This document shows positions 1-9,634 of a DNA stretch of 64,000 nt, piece by piece. This DNA comes from Allobosea sp. LC85. GTDB lineage: Bacteria; Pseudomonadota; Alphaproteobacteria; Rhizobiales; Beijerinckiaceae. Where the stretch lies: contig NZ_JPKG01000013.1 in NCBI RefSeq assembly GCF_000735605.1, forward strand, positions 26,890 to 90,889. The letters are read 5' to 3'. The stretch's first letter is position 1. Every line of letters begins with the position of its first letter. The position numbers and the translations under genes are program-made. Under the pieces are notes generated by a model, which worked only from the letters and a program-made list of their open reading frames with translations, searched no databases and had not been told where the DNA came from.

Positions 1-2
1 TG

Positions 3-617
3 CATCCCGACGAGCTCCATAACGGGCGCGCTGGGATTCCGGAGGGGTTCAGCTACCGCATGCTCTATGTCGAGCCGCGGCTGATCCGGGAGGCGATGGG
101 TGGGCAGGGCCGCGCGTTGCCCTTCGTGTCGACAGCGGTCTCGCAGGATGTACGGCTCGTTCGCGCCGTGGCCCATGCCTTGCGCGATCTCGATGCGCCT
201 CTCGACGAGATCGCCGCCGAGGATGTCCTGCTGCCGCTCGCGGAAGCGCTGCTTGCGCTCGATCCGTCGGCCGCGCGGCCGACGGGACATTTGCTCGACC
301 GGCCTGCCGCTGAGCGAGCCCGCCAATATCTCGACGCGCATCGCGACGAGGTGGTGGCTTCCCGCGAACTCGAAGCCATTGCCGGCCTCGATCGCTTCAC
401 CCTGGCCCGGCATTTTCGCGGCTGTTTCGGCACAAGTCCGTATAATTATCTCGTGATGCGCCGGCTCCAGCGAGCTCGCAGGCTCCTGCTCGGTGGAACC
501 TCGCTTGTCGAGGTGGCGATGGCCTGCGGCTTTGCCGACCAGAGCCACCTGACCCGCCAGTTTCGCCGCGCCTATGGTGTGCCCCCCGGGCGCTGGCGGG
601 CGCTGCAGCGCGGCTGA
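3..617 (+). CDS. AraC-family transcriptional regulator (5' partial)
   Basis: The gene enters from the left edge: the open frame is continuous from base 3 and its first residues (HPDELHNGRAGIPEGFSYRM) already look like the cupin-type sensor domain of AraC regulators, so the ATG at 60 is internal. The last ~100 residues form the paired helix-turn-helix DNA-binding domain, with the typical second-helix pattern GFADQSHLTRQFRRAYG near the C-terminus. It ends 90 bp before gndA on the same strand. The ligand is not apparent. The first part of the sensor domain lies outside the window. Confidence 0.9.
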   Translation, partial: HPDELHNGRAGIPEGFSYRMLYVEPRLIREAMGGQGRALPFVSTAVSQDVRLVRAVAHALRDLDAPLDEIAAEDVLLPLAEALLALDPSAARPTGHLLDRPAAERARQYLDAHRDEVVASRELEAIAGLDRFTLARHFRGCFGTSPYNYLVMRRLQRARRLLLGGTSLVEVAMACGFADQSHLTRQFRRAYGVPPGRWRALQRG

Positions 618-707
618 CCGCTGCCGGGTTCCGCTTGCTCCAACCCGCCGCACAAGGCATGAAGCGCTCCCAAAGCCGGTTCAGGATCCCCGGCAGGAGC
701 CTTTGCG

Positions 708-1691
708 ATGCAGCTTGGAATGATCGGCCTCGGCCGCATGGGAGCCAATATCGTCCGGCGGCTGATGAAGGCCGGGCACGAATGCGCGGTCTACGACCGT
801 GATCCCAAGCCCGGCGCGGCACTGGCAGGCGAAGGCGCCGTGGTCGCCGCCGATCTCGCCGATCTCGTCTCGAAGCTGAAGGCGCCGCGCGCGATCTGGG
901 TGATGCTGCCGGCCGGAGAGATCACCGAGGCGACGCTCACCGACCTCGCGGCCCTCGTCCAGCCCGGCGACACGCTGATCGATGGCGGTAACGCCTTCTG
1001 GAAGGACGATGTCCGGCGGGGGCAGGAACTTGCGGCGAAGGGGCTGCATTATCTCGATATCGGCACCAGCGGCGGCGTGCACGGGCTGGAGCGCGGCTAT
1101 TGCCTGATGGTCGGTGGCGACAAGGCGGGCTTCGATCGTCTGGAACCGATCTTCAAGGCGCTGGCACCTGGCAAGGGCGACATCCCGCCGAGTCGGCACC
1201 GCGACGGCCGCAACCCGGCATCCGAACAGGGCTATCTGCATTGCGGCCCGGTCGGCGCCGGCCATTTCGTCAAGATGGTCCATAACGGCATCGAATACGG
1301 CATGATGCAGGCCTTTGCCGAAGGGTTCGACCTGCTGCGCAATGCCTCGGCGAAGGACGGTCTGCCGCCCGAATACGGCTTCGATTTCGATGTCGCGGAG
1401 ATTGCCGAGGTCTGGCGGCGCGGTTCGGTCGTAACCTCCTGGCTGCTCGATCTCACGGCCGAGGCACTGGCGGCGGACGAGGAGCTGTCCGCCTATACCG
1501 GTCATGTCTCGGATTCGGGCGAGGGGCGCTGGACGGTGCAGGCCGCGGTGGAAACCGCGACGCCGGCCGAGGTGCTGACCTCCTCGCTCTATACCCGCTT
1601 CCGTTCGCGCAAGGACCACACCTTCGCCGAGAAGGTGCTCTCCGCGATGCGCGCCGGGTTCGGCGGGCATGTCGAGCCGAAGAAGTCGTGA
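708..1691 (+). CDS. gndA: 6-phosphogluconate dehydrogenase, decarboxylating, short GndA type
   Basis: Oxidises and decarboxylates 6-phosphogluconate to ribulose 5-phosphate. The 327-residue protein is the short form, usually NAD-preferring, rather than the ~470-residue NADP form. The N-terminal Rossmann motif GLGRMG lies at residues 7-12, the substrate-binding stretch [11 protein letters not shown] near 91-101, and the catalytic lysine in [13 protein letters not shown] at Lys189. The all-helical C-terminal domain is complete. The gene overlaps gntK by 4 bp, so the two are translationally coupled. NAD preference is inferred from family type only. Confidence 0.92.
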   Translation: MQLGMIGLGRMGANIVRRLMKAGHECAVYDRDPKPGAALAGEGAVVAADLADLVSKLKAPRAIWVMLPAGEITEATLTDLAALVQPGDTLIDGGNAFWKDDVRRGQELAAKGLHYLDIGTSGGVHGLERGYCLMVGGDKAGFDRLEPIFKALAPGKGDIPPSRHRDGRNPASEQGYLHCGPVGAGHFVKMVHNGIEYGMMQAFAEGFDLLRNASAKDGLPPEYGFDFDVAEIAEVWRRGSVVTSWLLDLTAEALAADEELSAYTGHVSDSGEGRWTVQAAVETATPAEVLTSSLYTRFRSRKDHTFAEKVLSAMRAGFGGHVEPKKS

Positions 1692-2221
1692 GCGCCATGA
1701 CCGCTTTCCCGAATGGGCGGATGCCAGCCGTCATCGTCGTCATGGGTGTTGCCAGTTCGGGCAAGACCTCGCTCGGCGAGCGCCTGGCCGAACGCCTGGG
1801 CTGGCCGTTTCGTGATGCGGATTCCTTCCACCCGCCTGAGAACGTCGCAAAGATGTCGAGCGGCACGCCGCTGAACGACGAGGACCGCAAGCCCTGGCTG
1901 GCCGCGATCGCGACCTGGATCGATGAGCTGCGCGCGACCGGCAAGAACGGCATCGTCACCTGTTCGGCACTGAAGCGCGCCTATCGCCGGGTCATCATCG
2001 GCGATCGGCCGGATGTCGCGCTGGTCTATCTCAAGGGCTCGCGCGAGCTGATCGGCCAGCGCATGGCAGCGCGCCAGCACCATTTCATGCCGCCGGCGCT
2101 GCTCGACAGCCAGTTCGCGGCGCTGGAGGAGCCGGGGGCGGATGAGCGCCCGGTGGTCGTGTCGGTCGAACTGGCCAAGGATGCGATCGTCGACGAGACG
2201 CTCGCTGCGCTGACTCGCTGA
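1688..2221 (+). CDS. gntK: Gluconokinase (GntK/thermoresistant type)
   Basis: Phosphorylates gluconate to 6-phosphogluconate, the substrate of the enzyme encoded just upstream. A P-loop GVASSGKT lies at residues 20-27 of the 177-residue protein, followed by the family motif [22 protein letters not shown] that binds gluconate. The most upstream start is GTG at 1688, overlapping the gndA stop; an in-frame ATG at 1697 is an alternative. Together with gndA this makes a two-gene gluconate-to-pentose-phosphate operon. Confidence 0.93.
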   Translation: MSAMTAFPNGRMPAVIVVMGVASSGKTSLGERLAERLGWPFRDADSFHPPENVAKMSSGTPLNDEDRKPWLAAIATWIDELRATGKNGIVTCSALKRAYRRVIIGDRPDVALVYLKGSRELIGQRMAARQHHFMPPALLDSQFAALEEPGADERPVVVSVELAKDAIVDETLAALTR

Positions 2222-2620
2222 TCAGTCCTGCGCCCACATCCGGGTGAGGTTCGCGACGGATTTCGAGATCAGATCGAATTCCGGCGTCTTGCCCTCAGGG
2301 CTGCACAATGTCCGCCGGGCTCGATCGAGATCGAACAGGATCTCGCGCTGGCTTGCGTCGCGGATGAAGCTGCGGGCCCAGCCGACGGCGGCGACCAGCG
2401 TGGTCGAGGGATAGGCGATGAGCGAACCGGCCGCCACCCTTGAACGCCGCCGGAACTGGTCTCGATCACCAGTTCGCCGCCCTCATAGGCCCCCGGATCG
2501 GCGAGGAAGAGGGTGAAGGAGACGTCGGTGCACATCCCACCCATCAGAGCGTCGTCGACATGACTGCCATAGGCATGGCCGGGCTCGTAGCGGCTGAAGA
2601 GCAGTGCGTATGAGCTCTAT
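2222..2620 (-). pseudogene. Decayed Fe(II)/2-oxoglutarate PKHD-type hydroxylase (PiuC/YbiX family)
   Basis: Translating the minus strand in pieces recovers most of a PiuC/YbiX protein. One frame (about 2465-2620) reads LFSRYEPGHAYGSHVDDALM and then TDVSFTLFLADPGAYEGGEL, including the H-x-D iron ligands. A second frame (2222-2437) gives the C-terminus AAVGWARSFIRDASQREILF to LTRMWAQD. A frameshift separates the two. Directly after YPSTTL about a dozen residues are missing, which in intact members carry the distal iron histidine and the 2-oxoglutarate-binding arginine. No convincing N-terminus was found. Its stop abuts the gntK stop tail to tail. Confidence 0.8.
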
Positions 2621-2800
2621 TGCGGCATCCATCCGACCCATGCAGCTCAGCGTTTCGGTCGAGCGATAGTCTGGCCTGACGATCCGGCGCCGCATGCAAG
2701 GCCGGGCTTACTTTCAACCGATTGAAAAAAGCACCGGACAGGCGCATGTCTTGGGCGAGCGCGGCCCAGGGTCGCCACCCCCAAGCAGACGGTTTCTCTC

Positions 2801-4330
2801 ATGCTCGACAAGGTTTTGCCGCCGCGTACACTGAAGCTCAACGCCGCCGACAACGTTGCGGTCGCGGTCGATCCGATCGATGCAGGCGTTACTGCAGCGG
2901 GCGTTGTCGCCCTGAAACGCATTCCGCGCGGCCACAAGGTCGCGCTGGCGCCGATTGCCAAGGACGAGCCGATCCGCAAATTCGGCCAGATCATCGGCTT
3001 CGCGACGGTCGACATCCCGCCCGGCGAATGGGTGCACGAGCACAATACCGGCTTCCATGCCTTCGAGCGCGACTATGATTTCTGCGCCGAGGCGAAGCCG
3101 GAATTCGTGCTGCCGGTCGAGCAGCAGGCGACCTTCGAGGGGTTTCGCCGCAAGGGCGGTGGCGCCGGCACGCGCAACTATGTCGGCATCCTGACGTCCG
3201 TGAACTGCTCGGCCTCGGTCGCGCGCTTCATGGCCGAGGAGGTCAAGCGCTCCGGCATCCTCGCCGATTACCCCAATGTCGACGGAGTCATCGCGCTGAC
3301 CCACGGCACCGGCTGTGGCATCGACTATAATGGCGAGAGCTTCGAGGTGCTGAAGCGCACAACCTGGGGCTATGCCTGCAATCCCAACATGGCGGCGGTG
3401 CTGGTCGTCGGCCTCGGCTGTGAAGGGTTTCAGATCAAGCGCATGAAGGAGGCCTATGGCGTCGAAGAGAGCGACATCTTCCGCACCATGACGATTCAGG
3501 AAACCGGCGGCACCCGGAAGAGCGTCGCCGCTGGCATTGAGGCGCTGAAGGTGATGCTGCCGATCGCCAACCGCGCCGTGCGCGAGACGGTACCGGCCTC
3601 GGAGCTGACTCTTGCCCTGCAATGCGGCGGTTCCGATGGCTATTCCGGCATTACGGCCAATCCGGCGCTGGGCGCCGCCGTCGACATCCTGGTCGAGCAC
3701 GGCGGCACGGCGATCCTGTCCGAGACGCCCGAGATCTACGGCGCCGAGCACCTGCTCACCCGCCGCGCTGCGACGCGCGAGGTCGGCGAGAAGCTCGTCG
3801 GCGTGATCAAGTGGTGGGAGGACTACACCGAGCGCGCCCGGATGAGCATGAACAACAACCCCTCGCCGGGCAACAAGGCGGGCGGGCTCACCACGATCCT
3901 GGAAAAGTCGCTGGGCGCGGCGGCGAAGGGCGGAACCAAGACGCTCGCGGCCGTCTATCACTATGCCGAGCCGGTGAAATCGAAGGGCTTCGTCTACATG
4001 GACACGCCTGGCTACGACCCGGTCGCGGCAACGGGCCAGGTCGCGGGCGGCGCCAATATCCTCGCCTTCACCACCGGGCGCGGCTCGGCCTATGGCTGCA
4101 AGCCGACGCCGTCGGTCAAGCTCGCCACCAATACGCCGATCTACGAGAAGATGATCGACGACATGGATATCAATTGCGGCGACATCCTCGACGGCGTGAC
4201 GCTGGAGGAGAAGGGCCGCGAGATTTTCGAGACGCTGCTGCGTGTTGCGTCAGGCGAGCGCTCCAAGTCCGAGCAGCTCGGCTATGGCGACGCCGAGTTC
4301 GTGCCCTGGCAGATCGGCGCAACGATGTGA
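2801..4330 (+). CDS. UxaA-family sugar-acid dehydratase (altronate or galactarate dehydratase)
   Basis: The 509-residue protein has the fused architecture of altronate/galactarate dehydratases: an N-terminal SAF-type domain (residues ~10-100, ending GEWVHEHNTGFH) and the large UxaA C-terminal domain from about residue 120 (RKGGGAGTRNYVGILTSVNCS). Conserved stretches include LTHGTGCG, GLGCEGFQ, QCGGSDGYSGITANPALG and NNNPSPGNKAGGLTTI. These enzymes are Fe2+-dependent and dehydrate hexonates or hexarates to 2-keto-3-deoxy products. Substrate choice between altronate and galactarate cannot be read from sequence. It stands alone, with no transporter or aldolase beside it. Confidence 0.88.
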   Translation: MLDKVLPPRTLKLNAADNVAVAVDPIDAGVTAAGVVALKRIPRGHKVALAPIAKDEPIRKFGQIIGFATVDIPPGEWVHEHNTGFHAFERDYDFCAEAKPEFVLPVEQQATFEGFRRKGGGAGTRNYVGILTSVNCSASVARFMAEEVKRSGILADYPNVDGVIALTHGTGCGIDYNGESFEVLKRTTWGYACNPNMAAVLVVGLGCEGFQIKRMKEAYGVEESDIFRTMTIQETGGTRKSVAAGIEALKVMLPIANRAVRETVPASELTLALQCGGSDGYSGITANPALGAAVDILVEHGGTAILSETPEIYGAEHLLTRRAATREVGEKLVGVIKWWEDYTERARMSMNNNPSPGNKAGGLTTILEKSLGAAAKGGTKTLAAVYHYAEPVKSKGFVYMDTPGYDPVAATGQVAGGANILAFTTGRGSAYGCKPTPSVKLATNTPIYEKMIDDMDINCGDILDGVTLEEKGREIFETLLRVASGERSKSEQLGYGDAEFVPWQIGATM

Positions 4331-4407
4331 TCGTCGTCGCTTGACACAGAGGGCGGCGCGGTTCGATCGGCCGCGCTGTCCAAGACAGAAGCGCTGGGGG
4401 CGCTGTC

Positions 4408-4800
4408 ATGAAGCACATTCTGCTTGTCACGGTGCCGCGCCTTCTGCTCGGCTTGATCTTCCTGGTCAGCGCGGTCGATGGTTTCTGGTTCCTGGCGACG
4501 GGGAGCCATCTGATCCATCCCCCAACCTCGCCGAAGGGCCTGGAGTTCGAGCTCGCTCTGCAGAATTCCGACTTCTTCTGGCCCTTTCTCAAGAGCGTCA
4601 ATCTCGCCGGGGCGCTCAGCCTGCTTCTCAATATCGTTCCGGCTCTGGGGCTAGCATTGATTGCGCCTGTGATGGCCGTGATCGTGCTGTTCCACCTCAC
4701 CATCAATCCGCAGGGCCTCCCGGTCGCGATCATCCTGATCGTCAGCGGCGGCTTGCTGGTCTACGCCTATCGCGAGCGCTACGCCGCCCTGCTTCGGTAA
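4408..4800 (+). CDS. Small DoxX-like integral membrane protein
   Basis: The 130-residue protein has four hydrophobic segments (about residues 6-30, 60-82, 84-100 and 103-122). The opening pattern of a helix followed by FLVSAVDGFWFL resembles the DoxX/DoxD-like family. No catalytic motif is visible and the function is unknown. It follows the dehydratase gene by 77 bp on the same strand and faces the aminotransferase gene. Confidence 0.7.
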   Translation: MKHILLVTVPRLLLGLIFLVSAVDGFWFLATGSHLIHPPTSPKGLEFELALQNSDFFWPFLKSVNLAGALSLLLNIVPALGLALIAPVMAVIVLFHLTINPQGLPVAIILIVSGGLLVYAYRERYAALLR

Positions 4801-4858
4801 GGTCCCAGCCAGCGGCCGGGATTCCGCTGGAGGGCATGCCTGTGGCAATGTGCCATGG

Positions 4859-4888
4859 ATCCCGGGCCGCCAACTGGCCGCCCGGGAT
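4859..4888. terminator. Hairpin between convergent genes
   Basis: A perfect 9-bp stem (ATCCCGGGC / GCCCGGGAT) with a 12-nt loop lies in the 104-bp gap between two convergent genes. There is no long T-run on either side, so it is at best a weak bidirectional terminator. Confidence 0.4.
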
Positions 4889-4904
4889 GACCTCTGCGCT
4901 TCGT

Positions 4905-6089
4905 TCAGAGCGTAAAGCCCGTGAGCCGTTCGCCGATCTCGCTGATCCGCTCCTTGCCGACATTGGCGATGGCGATGCGCAAATGCTTCTCCTGCCCGGG
5001 GCCGAAATAGGGGCCGGGCAGGGCGAGCACTCCGCGCTCCCCGACCAGGGCCCGCACCACCTCTGCCGCGGGCACGTCCGCGAAGGGATGCGCGACATAG
5101 GCAAAATAGGCTCCGGCTGCGAGCACCTGCCAGCCATTCAGCGGCGCCATCGCGGCGCGGAAGGCGCCGGCTCGCGCATTGATCTCGGCGCGGTTGGCCT
5201 CGCGCCAGTCGCGAATGCCGTCGATGCCCCAGGCAACCGCCTGCTGGCCGGCCCGCACGGGACTGATCTGGACACAGTCCAGCACCTTGCCGATCTGCTC
5301 TATGACCGCCTCCCCGGCGGTGACGGCGCCAAGGCGCCAGCCGGGCACGGCATAGGCCTTCGAGAAGCTGTAGAGGCCGATCACCGAATCCCGCCAGCCG
5401 CTTGTGGCGAAGATCTCATGCGGCGCCTTCACTCCGGTTGGCAGGAAGTCGCGATAGGTCTCGTCGACGACGAGCCAGATTCCGCGCCTCGCGCAGAGCG
5501 CGGCGAAGGCCGCGATGGTCTCGGGCGGATAGACCGAGCCAGTCGGATTGTTGGGGGTCACCAGCACGATCGCGCGGGTCTTCGCATCGATCAGGCTTTC
5601 CGCCCGTTCGGCATCCGGGACGAAGCCGCAAGCCGGATCGCAGGGGAGCGGACGGGGCTCGATGCCGAGCATGGTCAGCGTCATCTCGTGATTAAAGTAC
5701 CAGGGCGTTGGCAGCAGCACATTGTCGCCTGCCCGCGCGAGCGCCATCATGGTCACGACATAGGCCTGGTTGCAGCCGGAGGTGATGGCAATCTCGGTCG
5801 AGGCAAACGGAGCGCCATAGATCCTGCCGATCTCGGCGGCATAGGCTTCGCGCAGCGAAAGATCGCCAGTGATGCCGCCGTAGCGCGTCAGATCGGGCAG
5901 GGCAGCGGCCTCGCCAAGGCGCTGCAGCAGGGCGGCGGGCGGTGGTGAGCCCGGCACGGCCTGCGAGAGATCGATCAGCGGACCGGAGCGGCCGTCATAG
6001 GAGCGAGCCCAACCCTGCGCCTGCGGGATCGGCGGCGTCCCGGTGTCGAGAAGGTCGGGGTTCAGCGTGGGGCGGACAGTCTGGAGCAT
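4905..6089 (-). CDS. Aminotransferase class I/II (fold type I PLP enzyme)
   Basis: The protein has 394 residues from the ATG at 6089, chosen because it begins the conserved domain; an upstream in-frame start would add 18 basic residues. The PLP-binding lysine is in SFSKAYAVPGWRLGA, preceded by the classic TPNNPTGSVYPPE loop and VVDETYRDF. The C-terminal arginine region is intact (HLRIAIANVG). It is closest in style to aspartate/aromatic-type aminotransferases, but the substrate is not determinable. It is monocistronic and divergent from the sirtuin gene, with 101 bp between the starts. Confidence 0.88.
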   Translation of the reverse strand: MLQTVRPTLNPDLLDTGTPPIPQAQGWARSYDGRSGPLIDLSQAVPGSPPPAALLQRLGEAAALPDLTRYGGITGDLSLREAYAAEIGRIYGAPFASTEIAITSGCNQAYVVTMMALARAGDNVLLPTPWYFNHEMTLTMLGIEPRPLPCDPACGFVPDAERAESLIDAKTRAIVLVTPNNPTGSVYPPETIAAFAALCARRGIWLVVDETYRDFLPTGVKAPHEIFATSGWRDSVIGLYSFSKAYAVPGWRLGAVTAGEAVIEQIGKVLDCVQISPVRAGQQAVAWGIDGIRDWREANRAEINARAGAFRAAMAPLNGWQVLAAGAYFAYVAHPFADVPAAEVVRALVGERGVLALPGPYFGPGQEKHLRIAIANVGKERISEIGERLTGFTL

Positions 6090-6190
6090 GACGGCAGCTT
6101 TGAGGCGCGTCCGGCTCCGCGTCAATCGGCTTGGCTGCGGCACGGGGCAGCGCTCATATAGGCAGCAGCGAAGGCGGACCGGGTGGGCCC

Positions 6191-6946
6191 ATGCAGGACG
6201 AGACCAGCGACGCGATCGACGAACTCCATGCGCTGCTTGACCGCGCCGCCGTGATCGTCAGCTTCACCGGAGCCGGGATCTCGACCGAATCCGGCGTGCC
6301 GGATTTCCGTTCACCCGGCTCACCCTGGATGATCCACAAGCCGATCCCATTCGAGGCTTTCGTTGCCAGTCGCGAGGCGCGCATCGAAGCCTGGCGGCGC
6401 AAGTTCGCGATGGATGATCATTTTGCCGGTGCCATGCCCAATCGCGGCCACAAGGCGCTCGCCAATCTGGTGGCCCAGGGCCGCTCTCCCGGCGTGATCA
6501 CGCAGAATATCGACGGGCTGCATCAGGTTTCGGGCATCCCCGAGGACAGGCTCATCGAGCTGCACGGCAACGGCACCTACGCGACCTGCCTGACCTGCGG
6601 CTGGCGGCACGAACTGGCCGCGATCCGTCCAGTCTTTGAGGCAAGCGGAGAACCGCCGGGCTGCGCCATCTGCGGGGGCATCGTGAAGTCGGCGACGATC
6701 TCGTTCGGCCAGGCCATGCCGGAAGCGGCGATGCGACGCGCGCAGGCGTTGGCCATGCAGGCTGATCTCTTCCTTGTCGCGGGCTCGTCGCTGGTGGTGT
6801 TCCCGGCCGCAACGCTCCCGGTGATCGCCAAGCGCAATGGAGCGAAGCTCGTGATCATCAATCGCGAACCGACCGAGCCCGACGCGATCGCCGATCTCGT
6901 GGTGCGAGCCGAGATCGGCCCGGCGCTTGGCCGGCTGGCAGGCTGA
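6191..6946 (+). CDS. NAD-dependent protein deacylase, Sir2 family
   Basis: The sirtuin removes acyl groups from lysines using NAD+. In the 251-residue protein the NAD motif GAGIS is at 27-31, TQNIDGLH at 104-111, the catalytic histidine is His125 (ELHGNG), and the zinc ribbon cysteines are at 133/136 and 158/161. GSSLVVFPA marks the second Rossmann segment. The start is the ATG at 6191 just ahead of the conserved domain. The residues that separate deacetylases from desuccinylases were not resolved. Confidence 0.93.
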   Translation: MQDETSDAIDELHALLDRAAVIVSFTGAGISTESGVPDFRSPGSPWMIHKPIPFEAFVASREARIEAWRRKFAMDDHFAGAMPNRGHKALANLVAQGRSPGVITQNIDGLHQVSGIPEDRLIELHGNGTYATCLTCGWRHELAAIRPVFEASGEPPGCAICGGIVKSATISFGQAMPEAAMRRAQALAMQADLFLVAGSSLVVFPAATLPVIAKRNGAKLVIINREPTEPDAIADLVVRAEIGPALGRLAG

Positions 6947-7084
6947 GCGCGCCAAAAGCGTTGCTAATCTGCCGCGGTGTCCATCGCGATGATGTGGATG
7001 ACGCCAAGCCGGCTGTATCGCGACTTCGAACCGATGGTATCGTATCGGCACGAATCAAACAGTTCGCGCGGAGATGAGCGGGAC

Positions 7085-7699
7085 ATGTCCGACGAGTTCG
7101 GTGAGAGTGGGCGGCCACCGGTCGGTCCGATTCAGTCACTCAACCGCATCATGCGGCTGGACGGAGGCGAAGGCTTCGATCACGACGCAAGCGTCGAAGT
7201 CGTCGGCTACGTCAAATGGTTCGACGTCAGCAAGGGCTATGGTTTCGTCGTCCCCGAGGATGGCGGCGCCGATGTGCTGGTCCATGTCACCATCCTGAAG
7301 CGCGACGGCTTCAACGCCATCGCCGAAGGGGCCCGCATCGTTCTGGAAGCGATCGAGAAAGCGCGCGGACGCCAGGCTGTGCGCGTGATGTCGATCGATA
7401 CCTCGGCCGGGCGCCATCCGGCGGAGATGCCACTGGCTCGCACCAATGTCTCGGTTGCTCCGACGAGCGGGCTCGAGCGCATGGTGGTGAAGTGGTTCAA
7501 CCGTCTGCGCGGCTTCGGCTTCGTCTCGAAGGGCGAGGGTGCTCCGGACATCTTCGTCCATATGGAGACCTTGCGCCGCTACGGCATCGTCGAGCTGATC
7601 CCCGGCCAGACGGTGCTGGTGCGCTACGGACCTGGACCGAAGGGTCTGATGGCAGCCGAGATCAGGCTGGAGCAGGGCGGCGCGATCAGCTCGCACTGA
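7085..7699 (+). CDS. Cold-shock protein with two cold-shock domains
   Basis: The 204-residue protein carries two CSD units. The first, around residues 40-100, has [18 protein letters not shown] and [13 protein letters not shown]; the second, around 135-195, has [18 protein letters not shown] and [13 protein letters not shown]. These contain the RNP-1 and RNP-2 nucleic-acid-binding motifs. The linker is polar and likely disordered. Double-CSD proteins of this size are common in Hyphomicrobiales. The ATG at 7085 is preceded by a purine-rich GGAGATGAG. A strong intrinsic terminator follows directly. Confidence 0.92.
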   Translation: MSDEFGESGRPPVGPIQSLNRIMRLDGGEGFDHDASVEVVGYVKWFDVSKGYGFVVPEDGGADVLVHVTILKRDGFNAIAEGARIVLEAIEKARGRQAVRVMSIDTSAGRHPAEMPLARTNVSVAPTSGLERMVVKWFNRLRGFGFVSKGEGAPDIFVHMETLRRYGIVELIPGQTVLVRYGPGPKGLMAAEIRLEQGGAISSH

Positions 7700-7725
7700 G
7701 AGCCGACAACCAGATCGTCGACTAA

Positions 7726-7759
7726 GGAAAAGGCGCCCCGAGGGCGCCTTTTCCTCTTT
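7726..7759 (+). terminator. Rho-independent terminator of the cold-shock gene
   Basis: A perfect 13-bp stem (GGAAAAGGCGCCC / GGGCGCCTTTTCC) with a 3-nt loop is followed by TCTTT. It lies 26 bp after the stop codon. The A-run/T-run symmetry makes it plausible on both strands, so it may also end leftward transcription from the erpA gene. Confidence 0.85.
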
Positions 7760-7915
7760 GGAGGCTCCGAGTGCCTGGTGGTGGACACCGGCGGCTTCCG
7801 AGCCTGATTCTCGAACCCGGCGTGCTCTGCGAGTTCGGCCGAGACGGTCAGTCGCCTTGGGAGAACAGTGTCAGGCGCTGGTGTTCATCAGGCCATGCTG
7901 GCCGATTTCGACCCG

Positions 7916-8266
7916 TTAGAGCGCAAACGACGTCCCGCAGCCGCAGGAGCTGGTCGCGTTCGGATTGGTGATCTTGAAGGACTGGCCGACCAGATCATCG
8001 ACGAAATCGATCGTGCAGCCTTCGAGAAGGTCGAGCGAGGTCTCGTCGATCAGCACTGTCGCGCCGTCGCGCTCGATCACGAGGTCGCCCGGCGCTTTCT
8101 CGCGGTCGACATCGAAGATGTACTGGAAGCCGGAGCAGCCGCCACCGGTCACGCTGACGCGCAGCATCGAGCCGGGCGGCTCCTTCGCCATCACCGCGAG
8201 AATGCGATTCGCGGCCTTGCCGGTAACGGCGATGCCGCGCGGATTGACCTGAAGATCGGTCGACAT
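7916..8266 (-). CDS. erpA: Iron-sulfur cluster insertion protein, A-type (ErpA/IscA)
   Basis: The 116-residue A-type carrier has the three invariant cysteines at Cys44 (GGGCSGFQY), Cys108 and Cys110 (SSCGCGTSF). It passes Fe-S clusters to apo-targets. The ATG at 8266 has a good ribosome site, AGGAG, nine bases upstream. It is divergent from dgt with 86 bp between starts. ErpA rather than IscA is preferred because no isc genes are adjacent, but the families are close. Confidence 0.88.
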   Translation of the reverse strand: MSTDLQVNPRGIAVTGKAANRILAVMAKEPPGSMLRVSVTGGGCSGFQYIFDVDREKAPGDLVIERDGATVLIDETSLDLLEGCTIDFVDDLVGQSFKITNPNATSSCGCGTSFAL

Positions 8267-8352
8267 AGGCAGATGCTCCTTGCACCTTTGTTGTCTGCAA
8301 AGGTAATTGCGCCGCAGCGCCTGTACAAGCAGGGGGCGTCGATAGGTCCGCC

Positions 8353-9588
8353 ATGCCGCAGCCACAGAGCCCTTCTTCCGACCGTGAGCCCGGCGACCGC
8401 TGGCGCGCGAACTATGCCTGTCGTTCGAGCCAGAGCCGTGGCCGCCTGATCGCGGAGCCGGCTTCGCCGACGCGCAGCCATTTCCAGCGCGATCGCGACC
8501 GGATCATCCATTCCACGGCCTTCCGCCGCTTGAAGCACAAGACGCAAGTCTTTGTTTCGCATGAGGGAGATCATTATCGTACCCGTCTGACGCATACGAT
8601 CGAAGTCGCGCAGATAGCGCGTGCGCTCGCCCGGGCGTTCGGCCTCGACGAGGATCTGGCCGAGGCGCTGGCGCTGGCGCACGACCTTGGCCACACGCCG
8701 TTCGGCCATACCGGCGAGGATGCCCTCGATGCCTGCATGCATAAGTTCGGTGGTTTCGACCACAACGCTCAGACGTTGCGAATCGTGACCCGGCTCGAGC
8801 ATCGCTATGCCGGTTTTGACGGGCTCAACCTCAGCTGGGAGACGCTGGAAGGGCTGGTCAAGCATAACGGCCCTTTGATTGGCCCTGACGGCGAGCCCAC
8901 CGCTCGCTATGCGAAGACCGGCATCCCGACGGCGATCGTCGAATACCAGGAGCGGCAGGATCTCTGGCTCGACAGCCATGCCTCTGCAGAGGCGCAGGTC
9001 GCCGCGCTCGCCGACGACATCGCCTATAACGCTCATGACATCGATGATGGCTTGCGGGCCGGGTTGTTCGGGCATGCTGAACTTCGCGTCGTGCCATTCC
9101 TGGCGGAGCTGCTCGACGAGATCGAGCGGCTGCATCCTGGCCTCGAGACGCCCCGTGCTACGAACGAGCTGGTGCGGCGGGTGATCACGCGCTTCGTCGA
9201 GGATGTGATCCGGCGCTCCGAGCAGCTCATTGCCGCGCTGGCGCCAGCCGATGCCGATGCGATCCGCCGCGCAGGAGCGCCGGTTGTCGCCTTCTCGGAG
9301 ACGATCGCCACGGCGGACCGTCAGATCAAGGCCTTCCTCTATCCCAACATGTACCGGCACCCACGGGTCGGGGTCATTCGCCAGCAGGCGGCCGATGTGG
9401 TGCGCGACCTGTTCACGCGCTTCGCGGCGGCTCCGCAGGCGATGCCGCCCGACTGGGCGGCCGGGATGACGGAGCTCGACGAGCCCCGCAAGGCCCGTCG
9501 GATCGCCGACTATATTGCCGGCATGACCGACTGGTACGCGCTCGACGAGCACCGCCGCCTGTTTGACGCGACCCCGTCGCTGCGATAG
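8353..9588 (+). CDS. dgt: Deoxyguanosinetriphosphate triphosphohydrolase-like protein
   Basis: HD-domain dNTPase that splits dNTPs to nucleosides and tripolyphosphate. In the 411-residue protein the metal site appears as [10 protein letters not shown] and [15 protein letters not shown], with a later conserved [14 protein letters not shown]. The N-terminal [24 protein letters not shown] is a family hallmark. It precedes argS with 46 bp between the dgt stop and the chosen argS start, a linkage common in alphaproteobacteria. Confidence 0.93.
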   Translation: MPQPQSPSSDREPGDRWRANYACRSSQSRGRLIAEPASPTRSHFQRDRDRIIHSTAFRRLKHKTQVFVSHEGDHYRTRLTHTIEVAQIARALARAFGLDEDLAEALALAHDLGHTPFGHTGEDALDACMHKFGGFDHNAQTLRIVTRLEHRYAGFDGLNLSWETLEGLVKHNGPLIGPDGEPTARYAKTGIPTAIVEYQERQDLWLDSHASAEAQVAALADDIAYNAHDIDDGLRAGLFGHAELRVVPFLAELLDEIERLHPGLETPRATNELVRRVITRFVEDVIRRSEQLIAALAPADADAIRRAGAPVVAFSETIATADRQIKAFLYPNMYRHPRVGVIRQQAADVVRDLFTRFAAAPQAMPPDWAAGMTELDEPRKARRIADYIAGMTDWYALDEHRRLFDATPSLR

Positions 9589-9634
9589 GCCCGGGGCACT
9601 CCTTCCTTCCAGTTTTCGTATGTTTGCGGTCGCA

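Noticed and set aside
7771..7971. Short open frame after the cold-shock gene
   Set aside because: It begins beyond a strong terminator, has no ribosome site and runs into the erpA antisense.
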